The notes under the pieces: model-generated
Database searches by the model: none
The model's input: the letters and a program-made list of their open reading frames with translations, nothing else
What the model was told of the DNA's origin: nothing
Part shown: piece by piece, positions 33,296 through 42,066 of the stretch
How positions within the stretch are numbered: position 1 is the stretch's first letter
Layout of the letters: each line of letters begins with the position of its first letter
Made by a program: the position numbers and the translations under genes
Source of the DNA: Streptomyces sp. RB17
Lineage (GTDB): Bacteria > Actinomycetota > Actinomycetes > Streptomycetales > Streptomycetaceae
DNA length: 64,000 nt
Direction of reading: 5' to 3'
Assembly (NCBI RefSeq): GCF_009604455.1
Contig: NZ_WEGL01000007.1
Location: 558,001 to 622,000 of the forward strand

Positions 33296-34424
33296 CCCGA
33301 CGGACCCCACGGCCGAGGTGGTGACCGGGGACGCCCTCGCGGCGTATCTGCGCGCCCAGGCCACGGAGTTCCTCCGCGCCCTGCGCCTGCACCGTGAGAC
33401 CGGCGGTGCGAACGGGGCGGGCCCCGCGCGAGCACAGGCCAGCGTGACGGACAACGGCGCGGAGAAGTCCGTCGACGCGGCGCGCGCGCTGCGCCGCTCG
33501 GCCCGCCGCATCAGCGGCAGCCTGCACACCTTCCGCCCGCTGCTCGACGCCGACTGGTCCGAGGAGATGCGCCCCGAACTGGCCTGGCTGTCCGGCACGC
33601 TGGGCCTGGAGCACGCGTACGAGGCCCGGTTGGAGCGGCTGCTGCTGGCGCTGCACCGGCTGTCGGGCGCGACGGCTTTCCCGGGCCAGGTGGTTTCCGT
33701 CGAGATGGCCGCAACGGCGCCCGCCCCCACCAGTGGCGCGGCGACCGCCGCACCGGAGCGCGGCAACCTCACGGTGGGCGCGGCAAAAGCGGGCGCGCTG
33801 CTCGAACGCCAGCTGACCCTGGCCCGGACGAGGGCTCACTCGACGGCGCTGCAGGCCCTCGGCTCGTCCCGGTTTCACGCCGTGGCCGACAAGGTCGCCG
33901 TACTCGCCAGCGAGGTCCCCCTGACGCCCGCCGCGCCCACCACCGACCTGCGCCCCCTGGCAGCCGCTGCGGAGGAACGGCTGACAGACGCCATCGCCGG
34001 GCTCCCGCTGGTCGTCGCGGGCCACCCGTACAACGCGGAGGCCCTGGTGCACGGGCTCTCCCCGGACCCGTCCCCGCACCCCCAGGACGGCCCCTGGCAC
34101 CAGGTACGGCTGCTGCTGCGCCTGCACCGGTACGCCCAGGAGGCGCTGCACGAGGGTGGGGGCACCTCCCAGCCCGAGGGAAGCCGAGAGCCCGGGGGAG
34201 CACCGGTGGACGTACGCCTGCTGGCGGCCGGTCAGGCCCTGGACCGGCACCGGGACGCGTCGGAGGCGGCAGCGGCGGCGGCCCAGGCCGCCCGTACGCC
34301 CCGGATCGCCCCGGCGACGGCGTACGCGCTCGGCGTGCTCCACGCCGACCAGCGGCATGAGGTGGAGGCCGCCAGGTTCGCCTTCCAGCAGGCCTGGCAG
34401 AGGCGGACCGTCAGCGCACCCTGA
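33276..34424 (+). CDS. CHAD-domain protein (polyphosphate-associated)
   Basis: A 382-aa all-helical protein with a CHAD domain: conserved histidines and basic residues in RALRLHRE, DAARALRRSARRISGSLHTFRPLLD and VRLLLRLHRYAQEAL. CHAD domains bind polyphosphate granules. The GTG start overlaps the end of ppk by 20 nt, so translation is coupled, and the pairing with ppk supports a polyphosphate role. A Pro/Gly-rich insert (GGGTSQPEGSREPGG) lies near residue 300. Confidence 0.9.
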   Translation: MAQQHLDPTDPTAEVVTGDALAAYLRAQATEFLRALRLHRETGGANGAGPARAQASVTDNGAEKSVDAARALRRSARRISGSLHTFRPLLDADWSEEMRPELAWLSGTLGLEHAYEARLERLLLALHRLSGATAFPGQVVSVEMAATAPAPTSGAATAAPERGNLTVGAAKAGALLERQLTLARTRAHSTALQALGSSRFHAVADKVAVLASEVPLTPAAPTTDLRPLAAAAEERLTDAIAGLPLVVAGHPYNAEALVHGLSPDPSPHPQDGPWHQVRLLLRLHRYAQEALHEGGGTSQPEGSREPGGAPVDVRLLAAGQALDRHRDASEAAAAAAQAARTPRIAPATAYALGVLHADQRHEVEAARFAFQQAWQRRTVSAP

Positions 34425-34443
34425 GTTCTCCGAAGGAGGCGGT

Positions 34444-34851
34444 GTGAGCGACACCCTGGTGCGGGCGGCCGGCTGCGTGCTGTGGCGCCGCTCGCCGGTC
34501 TCCGGGGACCTGGAGATCTGTCTGGTCCACCGGCCGAAGTACGACGACTGGTCGCACCCGAAGGGCAAGCTCAAGCGCGGCGAGGACGCGCTCGCGGGCG
34601 CCCTTCGGGAGGTCGCGGAGGAGACCGGGTACCGCGCTGTGCCCGGCGAGGAGCTGCCGACCCTGCGGTATCTCGCGAACGGCCGCCCGAAGCAGGTGCG
34701 TTACTGGGCGGCCGAGGCGGTCTCGGGCCGCTTCGTCCCGAACGCCGAGGTGGACCGCATCCTGTGGCTCTCGCCCGCCGCGGCGCGCAGCCGCCTCACC
34801 CAGCCCCGCGACCGCGAACTCGTCGACGCCCTTCACAGACCCGCGGCGTGA
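34444..34851 (+). CDS. Nudix hydrolase
   Basis: A 135-aa protein with a canonical Nudix box: G-x5-E-x7-REVAEETG beginning at GKLKRGEDALAGAL. In Streptomyces this is commonly the N-terminal half of a MutT-type protein (some carry an extra histidine phosphatase domain; here the protein ends early). GAAGGAGGCG precedes GTG 34444, 20 nt after the CHAD gene, so it belongs to the ppk operon. Substrates may be dinucleoside polyphosphates or diphosphoinositol-like compounds; not determined. Confidence 0.9.
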   Translation: MSDTLVRAAGCVLWRRSPVSGDLEICLVHRPKYDDWSHPKGKLKRGEDALAGALREVAEETGYRAVPGEELPTLRYLANGRPKQVRYWAAEAVSGRFVPNAEVDRILWLSPAAARSRLTQPRDRELVDALHRPAA

Positions 34852-35149
34852 GCCTCCGCGTCCGTACGGGCCTGGCTGCGGGCCCGGCGGGCCGGACCGC
34901 GCCAGCCGCAGGTACAGCGGGCCACGCAGAAACGGCCCTGTTCCGTCGTCGAGGTGAGGTGCTCCGGTCCCTGCCGGACGCGATCCGGCCCCTGCTGCTG
35001 CGCCACCCTGACAACGTTACCGACATAGCGGTTAAAGGGTTCGTATGGCTTTCCCCGCCCCCGGCGGCGCGTGACGGCGCCCCCTACCCGTCGTTAACCG
35101 GACGACAGGGGGCCCGTGACGGACGTACCGGCTTGGGGGTAGGCAGGCG

Positions 35150-35998
35150 ATGGAACGGCGGCAGCACAGGAACGCGGGCAGGACGGTCGTCGCGGTCGGC
35201 ATCATGCTCGGCCTCGGGGCGGGTGCCACGGGCTGTTCCGGCAGCGGGGCCGCCGCCGAGGACGTCAAGGGCGGGGGCGACCCGGTCGCGATCCTGCAGC
35301 GGGCCGCCGACACCCTGCTCAGCGCGGGCAGTTCGAAAGCCACCACCTCCATGGAGATGGCCACCGGCGGCACCCGGGTCACCATCCGCGGCCAGGGCGT
35401 CTACGACTACCGGCACCGGCTCGGCCGGCTCACCGTCGTCCTGCCCGAGGACCCGGCGGGCACCTCCGAGCACAAGCCGATCACCGAACTCCTCGCGCCC
35501 GGCGCCCTGTTCATGAAGAACCGGGGCGCGGGCGTGCCCGCCGACAAGTGGGTCCGGGTGGACACCGCGACGCTGTCCGACGGCAACCTGGTCACCGGCG
35601 GCGCGACCGACCCGTACGCGGCGGCCGAGGTGCTGCGCGGGACGCGGACGGCGACGTACGTCGGCAGGACCGAGGTCGGCGGCACCGCCGTACGCCACTT
35701 CCGGGGCACGGCCGACCTGGGCAGCGCGGCCCGCCGGGCCTCCGCCGAGAACCGGGAACCACTGGCCGCGGCGGCGCAAGGGTTCGCCACGGTCGAAGTG
35801 CCGTTCGACGCCTATCTCGACGACCAGGGCCGCATCCGCAAGCTCCGGCAGCGCTTCAGCTTCGTCAACGGCAAGCAGAAGACCCCCGTGGCGGTCGCCT
35901 CGACGACCCTGCTCTACGACTTCGGCGCCCCCGCCGCCGTACGGCTGCCGCGCTCGGCGGACATCTACGCGGGCCGTATCGCCGAGGACGGCAACTAG
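35150..35998 (+). CDS. Secreted lipoprotein, LppX/LprG-like fold possible
   Basis: A 282-aa lipoprotein: basic N-terminus, hydrophobic core and lipobox GAGATGC (Cys at about residue 29). The mature domain of about 250 residues begins after a short Gly/Ala linker, has alternating beta segments and ends PRSADIYAGRIAEDGN. The general pattern fits the LppX_LprAFG superfamily of lipid-carrying lipoproteins, but no decisive motif is visible. GGGGGTAGGCAGG precedes ATG 35150. Confidence 0.8.
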   Translation: MERRQHRNAGRTVVAVGIMLGLGAGATGCSGSGAAAEDVKGGGDPVAILQRAADTLLSAGSSKATTSMEMATGGTRVTIRGQGVYDYRHRLGRLTVVLPEDPAGTSEHKPITELLAPGALFMKNRGAGVPADKWVRVDTATLSDGNLVTGGATDPYAAAEVLRGTRTATYVGRTEVGGTAVRHFRGTADLGSAARRASAENREPLAAAAQGFATVEVPFDAYLDDQGRIRKLRQRFSFVNGKQKTPVAVASTTLLYDFGAPAAVRLPRSADIYAGRIAEDGN

Positions 35999-36099
35999 TC
36001 CCTGGCGCCACCCCGTAAGTAGCCCGTCCGTGCCATGCGCGGTGTGTAGAGCCCTGCCTACTCTAGGAAGTCGGTGACGGCAGAGAAGAGGTGAGGCGG

Positions 36100-36303
36100 G
36101 TGGCTCCGGTCGGCGGTACGGCGGTGCAGGACCACGTGGCCCTCGCCGAGATCGAACTGTGCGGAGAGCTGATCATCGCGGCCTCCGCGGCCGAGGACCG
36201 GCTGAGCCTGGAGAGCATCGACGAGGTGCTGCGGGTGTCCGAGGAACGGGACGGCCAGGAGCGCGGGCGTCTGGCGGCGGGCGCCCGGGGCGCGGGCGCC
36301 TAG
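36100..36303 (+). CDS. Small hypothetical protein convergent with csoR
   Basis: A 67-aa acidic protein (VAPVGGTAVQDHVALAEIELCGELIIAA...) with a helical pattern and a single cysteine. GTG 36100 has GAGGTGAGG upstream; GTG 36091 would add three residues. Its stop codon overlaps the csoR stop. Relatives exist in Streptomyces as far as I recall, but the function is unknown. Confidence 0.65.
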   Translation: MAPVGGTAVQDHVALAEIELCGELIIAASAAEDRLSLESIDEVLRVSEERDGQERGRLAAGARGAGA

Positions 36304-36665
36304 GAGCGCAGGAGGCGGCCGATCGCCTTCGTCGCCTCGTCCACCTTGGTGTCGATCTCGTCGCCGCCCTTGAGGGCCGCGTCGGCCACGCAGTGCCGCA
36401 GGTGCTCCTCCAGCAGCTGCAGAGCGAAGGACTGCAGCGCCTTGGTGGAGGCGGAGACCTGGGTCAGTATGTCGATGCAGTACGTGTCCTCGTCGACCAT
36501 CCGCTGCAGGCCGCGGATCTGCCCCTCGATCCGGCGCAGCCGCTTGAGGTGCTCGTCCTTCTGCTTGTGGTAGCCGTGCGTGGCGTGCGGAGTGTGCGCC
36601 GTCTCACCCGCGGCCCCACCCGGGATCTCGGAGGGAGCCGTGGCGCCGGCCTCGGTCGTCGTCAT
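36300..36665 (-). CDS. csoR: CsoR-family copper-sensing repressor
   Basis: A 121-aa regulator: a disordered N-terminus of about 35 residues (with GYHKQKDEHLKRL), then the four-helix CsoR fold. The Cys-His-Cys copper ligands are present: the Cys of DEDTYCIDIL, and His/Cys in EEHLRHCVADA. ATG 36665 is chosen because the residues upstream are low complexity and the operator lies further upstream. Binding of Cu(I) releases the operator at 36724-36740, allowing copper export genes to be expressed. Confidence 0.93.
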   Translation of the reverse strand: MTTTEAGATAPSEIPGGAAGETAHTPHATHGYHKQKDEHLKRLRRIEGQIRGLQRMVDEDTYCIDILTQVSASTKALQSFALQLLEEHLRHCVADAALKGGDEIDTKVDEATKAIGRLLRS

Positions 36666-36723
36666 CGCGGGCCTCCATCTCGGGACGAGTTGCGGGACAA
36701 GCTGCGGACACAATCGGGGATAC

Positions 36724-36740
36724 ATACCCCTGGTGGGTAT
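36724..36740. promoter_or_regulatory. CsoR operator
   Basis: ATACCCCTGGTGGGTAT is a palindrome with the G-tract core typical of CsoR operators (ATACCC-N5-GGGTAT). It lies 59 nt upstream of csoR and implies autoregulation. Confidence 0.8.
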
Positions 36741-36895
36741 ATGGTAACCAATTTCGCGGGGTAGAGAGCCCTTGGTACGCCCCCGTGCTGATCACGCTGC
36801 CCGATGGGCGACACTGGGATGCGGCCCATTAGCCGTGGCCGGATGATGCGCCTAGCATCAGCCTGACCGAAACCGAAGCACCCCGAGGACCCCAC

Positions 36896-37516
36896 GTGCG
36901 CTTTCGTCTGACCCCCAGGGAGACGAGCTTCTACGACATGTTCGCCGCCTCCGCGGACAACATCGTCACCGGCTCGAAACTCCTGATGGAACTGCTCGGG
37001 GCGGACGGACCTGCCCGAGCCGAGATCGCAGAGCGTATGCGGGCCGCGGAACACGCGGGTGACGACGCCACGCACGCGATCTTCCACCAGCTGAACTCCT
37101 CGTTCATCACGCCGTTCGACCGCGAGGACATCTACTCCCTCGCCGGGTCCCTCGACGACATCATGGACTTCATGGAGGAGGCCGTCGACCTGGTCGTCCT
37201 CTACAACGTCGAGGAACTGCCGAAGGGCGTCGAGCAGCAGATCGAGGTCCTGGCCCGGGCGGCCGAGCTGACGGCCGAGGCGATGCCCCACCTGCGCACG
37301 ATGGACAACCTGACCGAGTACTGGATCGAGGTGAACCGCCTGGAGAACCAGGCGGACCAGATCCACCGCAAGCTGCTCGCCCACCTCTTCAACGGCAAGT
37401 ACGACGCGATCGAGGTGCTCAAGCTCAAGCAGATCGTGGACGTCCTGGAAGAGGCGGCGGACGCGTTCGAGCACGTGGCGAACACGGTGGAGACCATCGC
37501 CGTCAAGGAGTCCTGA
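36896..37516 (+). CDS. DUF47/PhoU-like Pit accessory protein
   Basis: A 206-aa helical PhoU-like protein of the DUF47 family (MRFRLTPRETSFYDMFAASADNIV...). The conserved acidic patches that bind metal in PhoU folds are visible (EDIYSLAGSLDDIMDFMEEAVD, RLENQADQIHRK). It directly precedes a Pit phosphate transporter, the usual pairing; it probably regulates or supports the transporter. GGAC/GAGG before GTG 36896, and TAGCAT about 35 nt further upstream may be the -10. Confidence 0.92.
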   Translation: MRFRLTPRETSFYDMFAASADNIVTGSKLLMELLGADGPARAEIAERMRAAEHAGDDATHAIFHQLNSSFITPFDREDIYSLAGSLDDIMDFMEEAVDLVVLYNVEELPKGVEQQIEVLARAAELTAEAMPHLRTMDNLTEYWIEVNRLENQADQIHRKLLAHLFNGKYDAIEVLKLKQIVDVLEEAADAFEHVANTVETIAVKES

Positions 37517-37523
37517 GGCGTCG

Positions 37524-38522
37524 ATGGACACCTTCGCCCTGATCGTGACCATCCTGGTCGCGCTCTTCTTCACGTACACCAACGGTTTCCACGACTCGGC
37601 GAACGCGATCGCGACGTCGGTGTCGACGCGGGCGCTGACCCCGCGGGCGGCCCTCGCCATGGCGGCGGTCATGAACCTGGCCGGTGCCTTCCTGGGCTCG
37701 GGGGTCGCCAAGACGGTCAGTGAGGGCCTGATCGAGACGCCCTCGGGCTCGACGGGCATGGGCATCCTCTTCGCGGCCCTCCTGGGCGCGATCGTCTGGA
37801 ACCTGACGACCTGGTACTACGGCCTCCCCTCCTCCTCCTCCCACGCCCTGTTCGGCGGCCTCGTCGGCGCGGCCCTGGCGGGCGGTACGGCGGTGCACTG
37901 GAACGGCGTGCTGGACAAGATCATCATCCCGATGTTCCTGTCCCCGGTCGTCGGTCTGATCGTCGGCTACCTGGTCATGCTCGCGATCATGTGGCTGTTC
38001 CGCCGGGCGAACCCGCACAAGGCCAAGCGCGGCTTCCGTATCGCGCAGACGGTCTCGGCGGCCGGCATGGCGCTCGGCCACGGCCTCCAGGACGCCCAGA
38101 AGACCATGGGTGTCGTGGTCATGGCCCTGGTGATTTCCGGCCACGAGACCTTCGGCGACCCGATCCCGGTCTGGGTGAAGATCGTCTCGGCGGTGATGCT
38201 GTCCCTGGGCACCTACGCGGGCGGCTGGCGCATCATGCGCACGCTCGGCCGCAAGATCATCGAGCTGGACCCCCCGCAGGGCTTCGCCGCGGAGGCGACC
38301 GGCGCGTCGATCATGTTCGGTACGGCGTTCCTCTTCAAGGCGCCGATCTCCACGACCCACGTCATCACCTCGGCCATCATGGGCGTGGGCGCGACCAAGC
38401 GTCTCAACGCCGTCCGCTGGGGCGTGGCCAAGAACATCGTCCTGGGCTGGTTCATCACGATGCCGGCCGCAGCGCTGGTCGCCGCGCTGGCCTACGGCCT
38501 GGAGAAGCTGACGGTGCTGTAG
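37524..38522 (+). CDS. pit: Low-affinity inorganic phosphate transporter (Pit)
   Basis: A 332-aa PiT-family permease with about nine transmembrane helices. Both copies of the PiT signature are present: TNGFHDSANAIATSVST near the N-terminus and GHGLQDAQKTMGVV in the middle, plus the second-half GTAFLFKAPISTTHV. It imports phosphate as metal-phosphate with protons. Its start is 7 nt after the DUF47 gene. The converging pst operon encodes the high-affinity route. In S. coelicolor this gene is pitH1 (from memory). Confidence 0.94.
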   Translation: MDTFALIVTILVALFFTYTNGFHDSANAIATSVSTRALTPRAALAMAAVMNLAGAFLGSGVAKTVSEGLIETPSGSTGMGILFAALLGAIVWNLTTWYYGLPSSSSHALFGGLVGAALAGGTAVHWNGVLDKIIIPMFLSPVVGLIVGYLVMLAIMWLFRRANPHKAKRGFRIAQTVSAAGMALGHGLQDAQKTMGVVVMALVISGHETFGDPIPVWVKIVSAVMLSLGTYAGGWRIMRTLGRKIIELDPPQGFAAEATGASIMFGTAFLFKAPISTTHVITSAIMGVGATKRLNAVRWGVAKNIVLGWFITMPAAALVAALAYGLEKLTVL

Positions 38523-38616
38523 CCCGTCTCCCACGTCTCCCGACCCGCAACCTTCCTCCGTCTTGCCCCGCAGGGTACGGACACGTACCCATGCCCGTGG
38601 CGTGCGGAGGAGTCCG

Positions 38617-38926
38617 ATGACGGCCGACGCCAACGTCCCCATCCCCGAGGAGGCCCGGGACCGGCTCGCCGAGACCCTGCTCGCCCCGGCCGAGCAGGCC
38701 GAGCAGGCCCGCGCCGCGCTGAAGGAGTGGACCGGCTACGCGCCCGGTCCCGCGGAGGAACAGGACCGCAGACCGCGGAGCATCTCACCGCACAACACGT
38801 GGGCCGCGGCGCACTGTCCGTACGCCGCTCAGCCCCCCCCGGACCGTCCCGACGGAGCTCATCGCCACCACCGCCCCGGACGCGTGGATCGGCGAGCCGG
38901 TCCGCGTGCTCGACCTCAATCCGTAA
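38617..38926 (+). pseudogene. Short gene broken by frameshifts, one at an 8-C run
   Basis: ATG 38617 has a strong ribosome site (GGAGGAGTCCG) and starts a good coding sequence, MTADANVPIPEEARDRLAETL...KEWTGY. The sensible continuation changes frame twice: first to TAEHLTAQHVGRGALSVR (about 38765-38830), then, after CCCCCCCC at 38833-38840, to PTELIATTAPDAWIGEPVRV and a stop TAA at 38924. The homopolymer suggests slippage. A decayed small gene of about 100 codons is likely, though errors in assembly are possible. Confidence 0.5.
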
Positions 38927-38966
38927 CCGCCCCGACGGCCGTCCCGCGGCCCGAGGCGAACGCAAT

Positions 38967-38999
38967 GGGCCCGCCCCCGGGAGCCAGGGGCGGGCCCTC
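38967..38999. terminator. Bidirectional terminator between pit and pstB
   Basis: GGGCCCGCCCC (38967-38977) pairs with GGGGCGGGCCC (38987-38997), followed by TCTT on the plus strand. It lies between the converging pit and pst transcripts. Confidence 0.8.
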
Positions 39000-39063
39000 T
39001 TGCGTCCTCGCGGTGGCACCGCCATGCAGCACCGCGAGGGGTTCTATGACACCCGGCCTCGGC

Positions 39064-39840
39064 TCAGCCGAAGCGGCCGGAGATGTAGTCCTCGGTCGCC
39101 TGGACGGACGGGTTGGAGAAGATGCGCTCGGTGTCGTCGATCTCGATCAGACGGCCGGGCTGGCCCACCGCCGCGAGGTTGAAGAACGCCGTACGGTCCG
39201 AGACACGCGCCGCCTGCTGCATGTTGTGCGTCACGATGACGATCGTGAAGCGCTCCTTCAGCTCGCCGATCAGGTCCTCGATCGCCAGCGTGGAGATGGG
39301 GTCGAGGGCCGAGCAGGGCTCGTCCATCAGCAGGACCTTGGGCTCCACCGCGATCGCCCGCGCGATGCACAGGCGCTGCTGCTGGCCACCCGACAGGCCG
39401 GAGCCCGGCTTGTTCAGGCGGTCCTTGACCTCGTTCCAGAGGTTCGCGCCCTTCAGGGACTTCTCGACGACGTCGTTCAGTTCCGACTTCCGGTACTTGC
39501 CGTTGAGGCGCAGACCCGCCGCCACGTTGTCGTAGATCGACATCGTGGGGAAGGGGTTCGGGCGCTGGAAGACCATGCCCACCTCGCGGCGGACGGACAC
39601 CGGGTCGATCCCGGCGCCGTACAGGTCCTCGTCGTCCAGCAGCACCTTGCCCTCCACACGGCCACCGGGGGTGACCTCGTGCATCCGGTTCAGCGTGCGC
39701 AGGAACGTCGACTTGCCGCAGCCGGAGGGGCCGATGAACGCCGTCACCGAACGCGGCTCGACGGTCATCGAGATGTCTTCGATCGCCTTGTGGGAGCCGT
39801 AGTAGGCGGTGAGTCCGCTTACGTCGATTCGCTTGGCCAT
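39064..39840 (-). CDS. pstB: Phosphate ABC transporter ATP-binding protein
   Basis: A 258-aa ABC ATPase with Walker A GPSGCGKST, signature LSGGQQQR, Walker B VLLMDEPCSALDP and H-switch VTHNMQQA. The Q-loop VFQRPNPFPTMSIYDNV and length are typical of PstB. It powers high-affinity phosphate uptake through PstAC. It is the last gene of the pstSCAB operon; 51 nt separate it from pstA. Confidence 0.96.
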   Translation of the reverse strand: MAKRIDVSGLTAYYGSHKAIEDISMTVEPRSVTAFIGPSGCGKSTFLRTLNRMHEVTPGGRVEGKVLLDDEDLYGAGIDPVSVRREVGMVFQRPNPFPTMSIYDNVAAGLRLNGKYRKSELNDVVEKSLKGANLWNEVKDRLNKPGSGLSGGQQQRLCIARAIAVEPKVLLMDEPCSALDPISTLAIEDLIGELKERFTIVIVTHNMQQAARVSDRTAFFNLAAVGQPGRLIEIDDTERIFSNPSVQATEDYISGRFG

Positions 39841-39891
39841 GTCGTCTACTTCACTTCCAGAAATTCAAGCTCGGTCGCTGTGTGGCCGCCG

Positions 39892-40953
39892 TCAGCGACC
39901 GGTCTTCGGGGCCTTCCAGCGGGCGATGCCGCGGGCCACCAGGTTGAGGATCATCACGAAGGCGATCAGCGTGAGCGAGGCCGCCCATGCCCTGTCGTAC
40001 GCCGCTCCGGAACCCGCGCTGTTCGCGAACTGCTGATAGATGTACAGCGGCAGCGACGACTGCGCACCCTCGAAGGGGTTGTTGTTGATGAACGGGTTGC
40101 CGAAGACCAGCAGCAGCACCGGCGCGGTCTCACCGGCGATACGGGCGATCGCCAGCATGACGCCGGTGGTGATGCCGCCGATGGAGGTCGGCAGGACCAC
40201 CTTCAGTATGGTGCGCCACTTCGGCACGCCGAGCGCCAGGGACGCCTCACGCAGCTCGTTCGGGACGAGCTTGAGCATCTCCTCGGTGGATCGCACGACC
40301 ACCGGCATCATCAGGATGGCCAGGGCCAGCGAACCGGCGAAGCCGAACGGCTGCATCTTGAAGATGAGCATCAGCGACAGGATGAACAGACCCGCGACGA
40401 TCGACGGGATACCGGTCATCACGTCGACGAAGAAGGTGACGGCCTTGGCGAGCCTGCCGCGGCCGTACTCCACCAGGTAGATCGCGGTGAGCACGCCGAT
40501 CGGGGCGCCGATCAGAGTGGCGAGGCCGACCTGCTCCAGGCTGCCGATGATGGCGTGGTAGATGCCGCCACCGGGATCGGTGTCGGCGACGACACCCATG
40601 GAGTGGGTGAGGAAGTAGACGTTCAGGACCTTCACGCCGCGCGCGACGGTCACCCAGATCAGGGAGACCAGCGGGATCACGGCGAGCAGGAAGGCGACCC
40701 AGACGAGGCTGGTCGCGACCCGGTCCCTGGCCTGGCGGCGGCCCTCGACGCGCGCGGCGATCACGTACGTACCGAGGACGAACAGGACCGCGGCGATCAG
40801 GCCCCACTGGACATTGCTGTGCAGGCCGGCGGCCAGGGAGATGCCGATGCCCAGGACGAGGGAGCCGGCGGCGATCGCCCACGGCGACCACTTCGGCAGG
40901 CTGGCACCGCGCAGGGTGCTCGGGCGCTTGTCGGTCAGGCTTGCGGTGCTCAT
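39892..40953 (-). CDS. pstA: Phosphate ABC transporter permease PstA
   Basis: A 353-aa membrane protein with six core helices plus an extra N-terminal helical pair (LVLGIGISLAAGL, LIAAVLFVLGTYVIA). The permease EAA-like loop is at about 240-260 (ELREASLALGVPKWRTILKVVLP). Its start overlaps the pstC stop by 4 nt, so translation is coupled. It forms the channel with PstC. Confidence 0.95.
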   Translation of the reverse strand: MSTASLTDKRPSTLRGASLPKWSPWAIAAGSLVLGIGISLAAGLHSNVQWGLIAAVLFVLGTYVIAARVEGRRQARDRVATSLVWVAFLLAVIPLVSLIWVTVARGVKVLNVYFLTHSMGVVADTDPGGGIYHAIIGSLEQVGLATLIGAPIGVLTAIYLVEYGRGRLAKAVTFFVDVMTGIPSIVAGLFILSLMLIFKMQPFGFAGSLALAILMMPVVVRSTEEMLKLVPNELREASLALGVPKWRTILKVVLPTSIGGITTGVMLAIARIAGETAPVLLLVFGNPFINNNPFEGAQSSLPLYIYQQFANSAGSGAAYDRAWAASLTLIAFVMILNLVARGIARWKAPKTGR

Positions 40954-41951
40954 GCGTTGGCCCCCGAGTACTCCGCACGGCGGGCGATGATCAGCCGGGC
41001 CGCGCCGTTGACCAGCAGGGTGATGACGAAGAGGACGAGACCGGAGGCGATGAGCGCGTCCCGGCCGAACTCCGTCGCCTCACTGAACTTGCTGGCGATG
41101 TTCTGGGCGAAGGTGCCGCCGCCCGGGTTGAGCAGGCTGGCGTGGACGATGAAGTCGGGGGAGAGCACGGTGGCCACGGCCATCGTCTCGCCGAGCGCGC
41201 GGCCGAGGCCGAGCATCGACGCGGAGATCACACCGGAGCGGCCGAACGGCAGCACGGACATGCGGATGACCTCCCAGCGCGTGGCGCCGAGGGCCAGGGC
41301 GGCCTCCTCGTGCATGCGCGGGACCTGGCGGAAGACCTCGCGGCTCACGTTGGTGATGATCGGCAGGATCATGATCGCGAGCAGGAGGCCGACGGTGAGC
41401 ATCGAGCGCGGGGCGCCCTTGTCCCAGGAGAAGATCCCGGTCCAGCCGAAGAAGTCGTTGAGCCAGCCGTAGAGGCCGTTCATGTGCGGCACGAGGACCA
41501 GGGCGCCCCACAGGCCGTAGACGATGGACGGCACGGCGGCGAGCAGGTCGATCACGTACGCGACCGGGCTGGACAGGCGGCGCGGTGCGTAGTGCGTGAT
41601 GAACAGCGCGATGGAGACCGCGACCGGGACGGCGATGACCATGGCGATGACCGAGGAGACGATCGTGCCGAAGGCCAGCACCGCGATGCCGAAGGTCGGC
41701 GGGATGAGGTTGGTGTTCCACTCGGAGGTGGTCAGGAAGTTGCCGTGGTCCTTGCTGATCGCGAGGGAGGCACGGTAGGTGAGGAAGACCGCGATCGCGG
41801 CCATGATCACCAGGAGCAGGATGCCGGACCCCCGGGTCAGGCCGAGGAAGATGCGGTCACCGGGGCGGGTCGCGCCGCGGGCGTTGCGCTTCTGCTCGGA
41901 CAGCGAGGGCGTGGGGGGAGGTGCGTCGGTTGTCTTGGTCGATATGTCCAT
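40950..41951 (-). CDS. pstC: Phosphate ABC transporter permease PstC
   Basis: A 333-aa permease with six or more helices. The EAA loop reads MHEEAALALGATRWEVIRMSVLP. ATG 41951 (MDISTKTTD) is selected because GGAGAACCCG sits just upstream; the open frame continues to 42014 without signals. A hairpin between pstS and pstC at 42021-42054 probably lowers its expression relative to pstS. Confidence 0.95.
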   Translation of the reverse strand: MDISTKTTDAPPPTPSLSEQKRNARGATRPGDRIFLGLTRGSGILLLVIMAAIAVFLTYRASLAISKDHGNFLTTSEWNTNLIPPTFGIAVLAFGTIVSSVIAMVIAVPVAVSIALFITHYAPRRLSSPVAYVIDLLAAVPSIVYGLWGALVLVPHMNGLYGWLNDFFGWTGIFSWDKGAPRSMLTVGLLLAIMILPIITNVSREVFRQVPRMHEEAALALGATRWEVIRMSVLPFGRSGVISASMLGLGRALGETMAVATVLSPDFIVHASLLNPGGGTFAQNIASKFSEATEFGRDALIASGLVLFVITLLVNGAARLIIARRAEYSGANA

Positions 41952-42020
41952 CGGGTTCTCCGGTCTGCGGAGCCGGCCGCGTGTGCGGGGCGGTGGCTCG
42001 TGGCGGCGGTGCACCGGACG

Positions 42021-42054
42021 GTGCGGCCCGGGCCCTGTCGGGCACGGGCCGCAC
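42021..42054 (-). terminator. Intercistronic hairpin pstS/pstC
   Basis: GTGCGGCCCG (42021-42030) pairs with CGGGCCGCAC (42045-42054). It follows the pstS stop at 42067 on the minus strand and probably acts as a partial terminator, giving more PstS than PstCAB. Confidence 0.7.
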
Positions 42055-42066
42055 TTTCGGATCAGG

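Noticed and set aside
38563..41472. A 969-codon plus-strand open frame
   Set aside because: It runs antisense through pstB and pstA, which have complete conserved motifs on the minus strand; it is an artefact of high GC.
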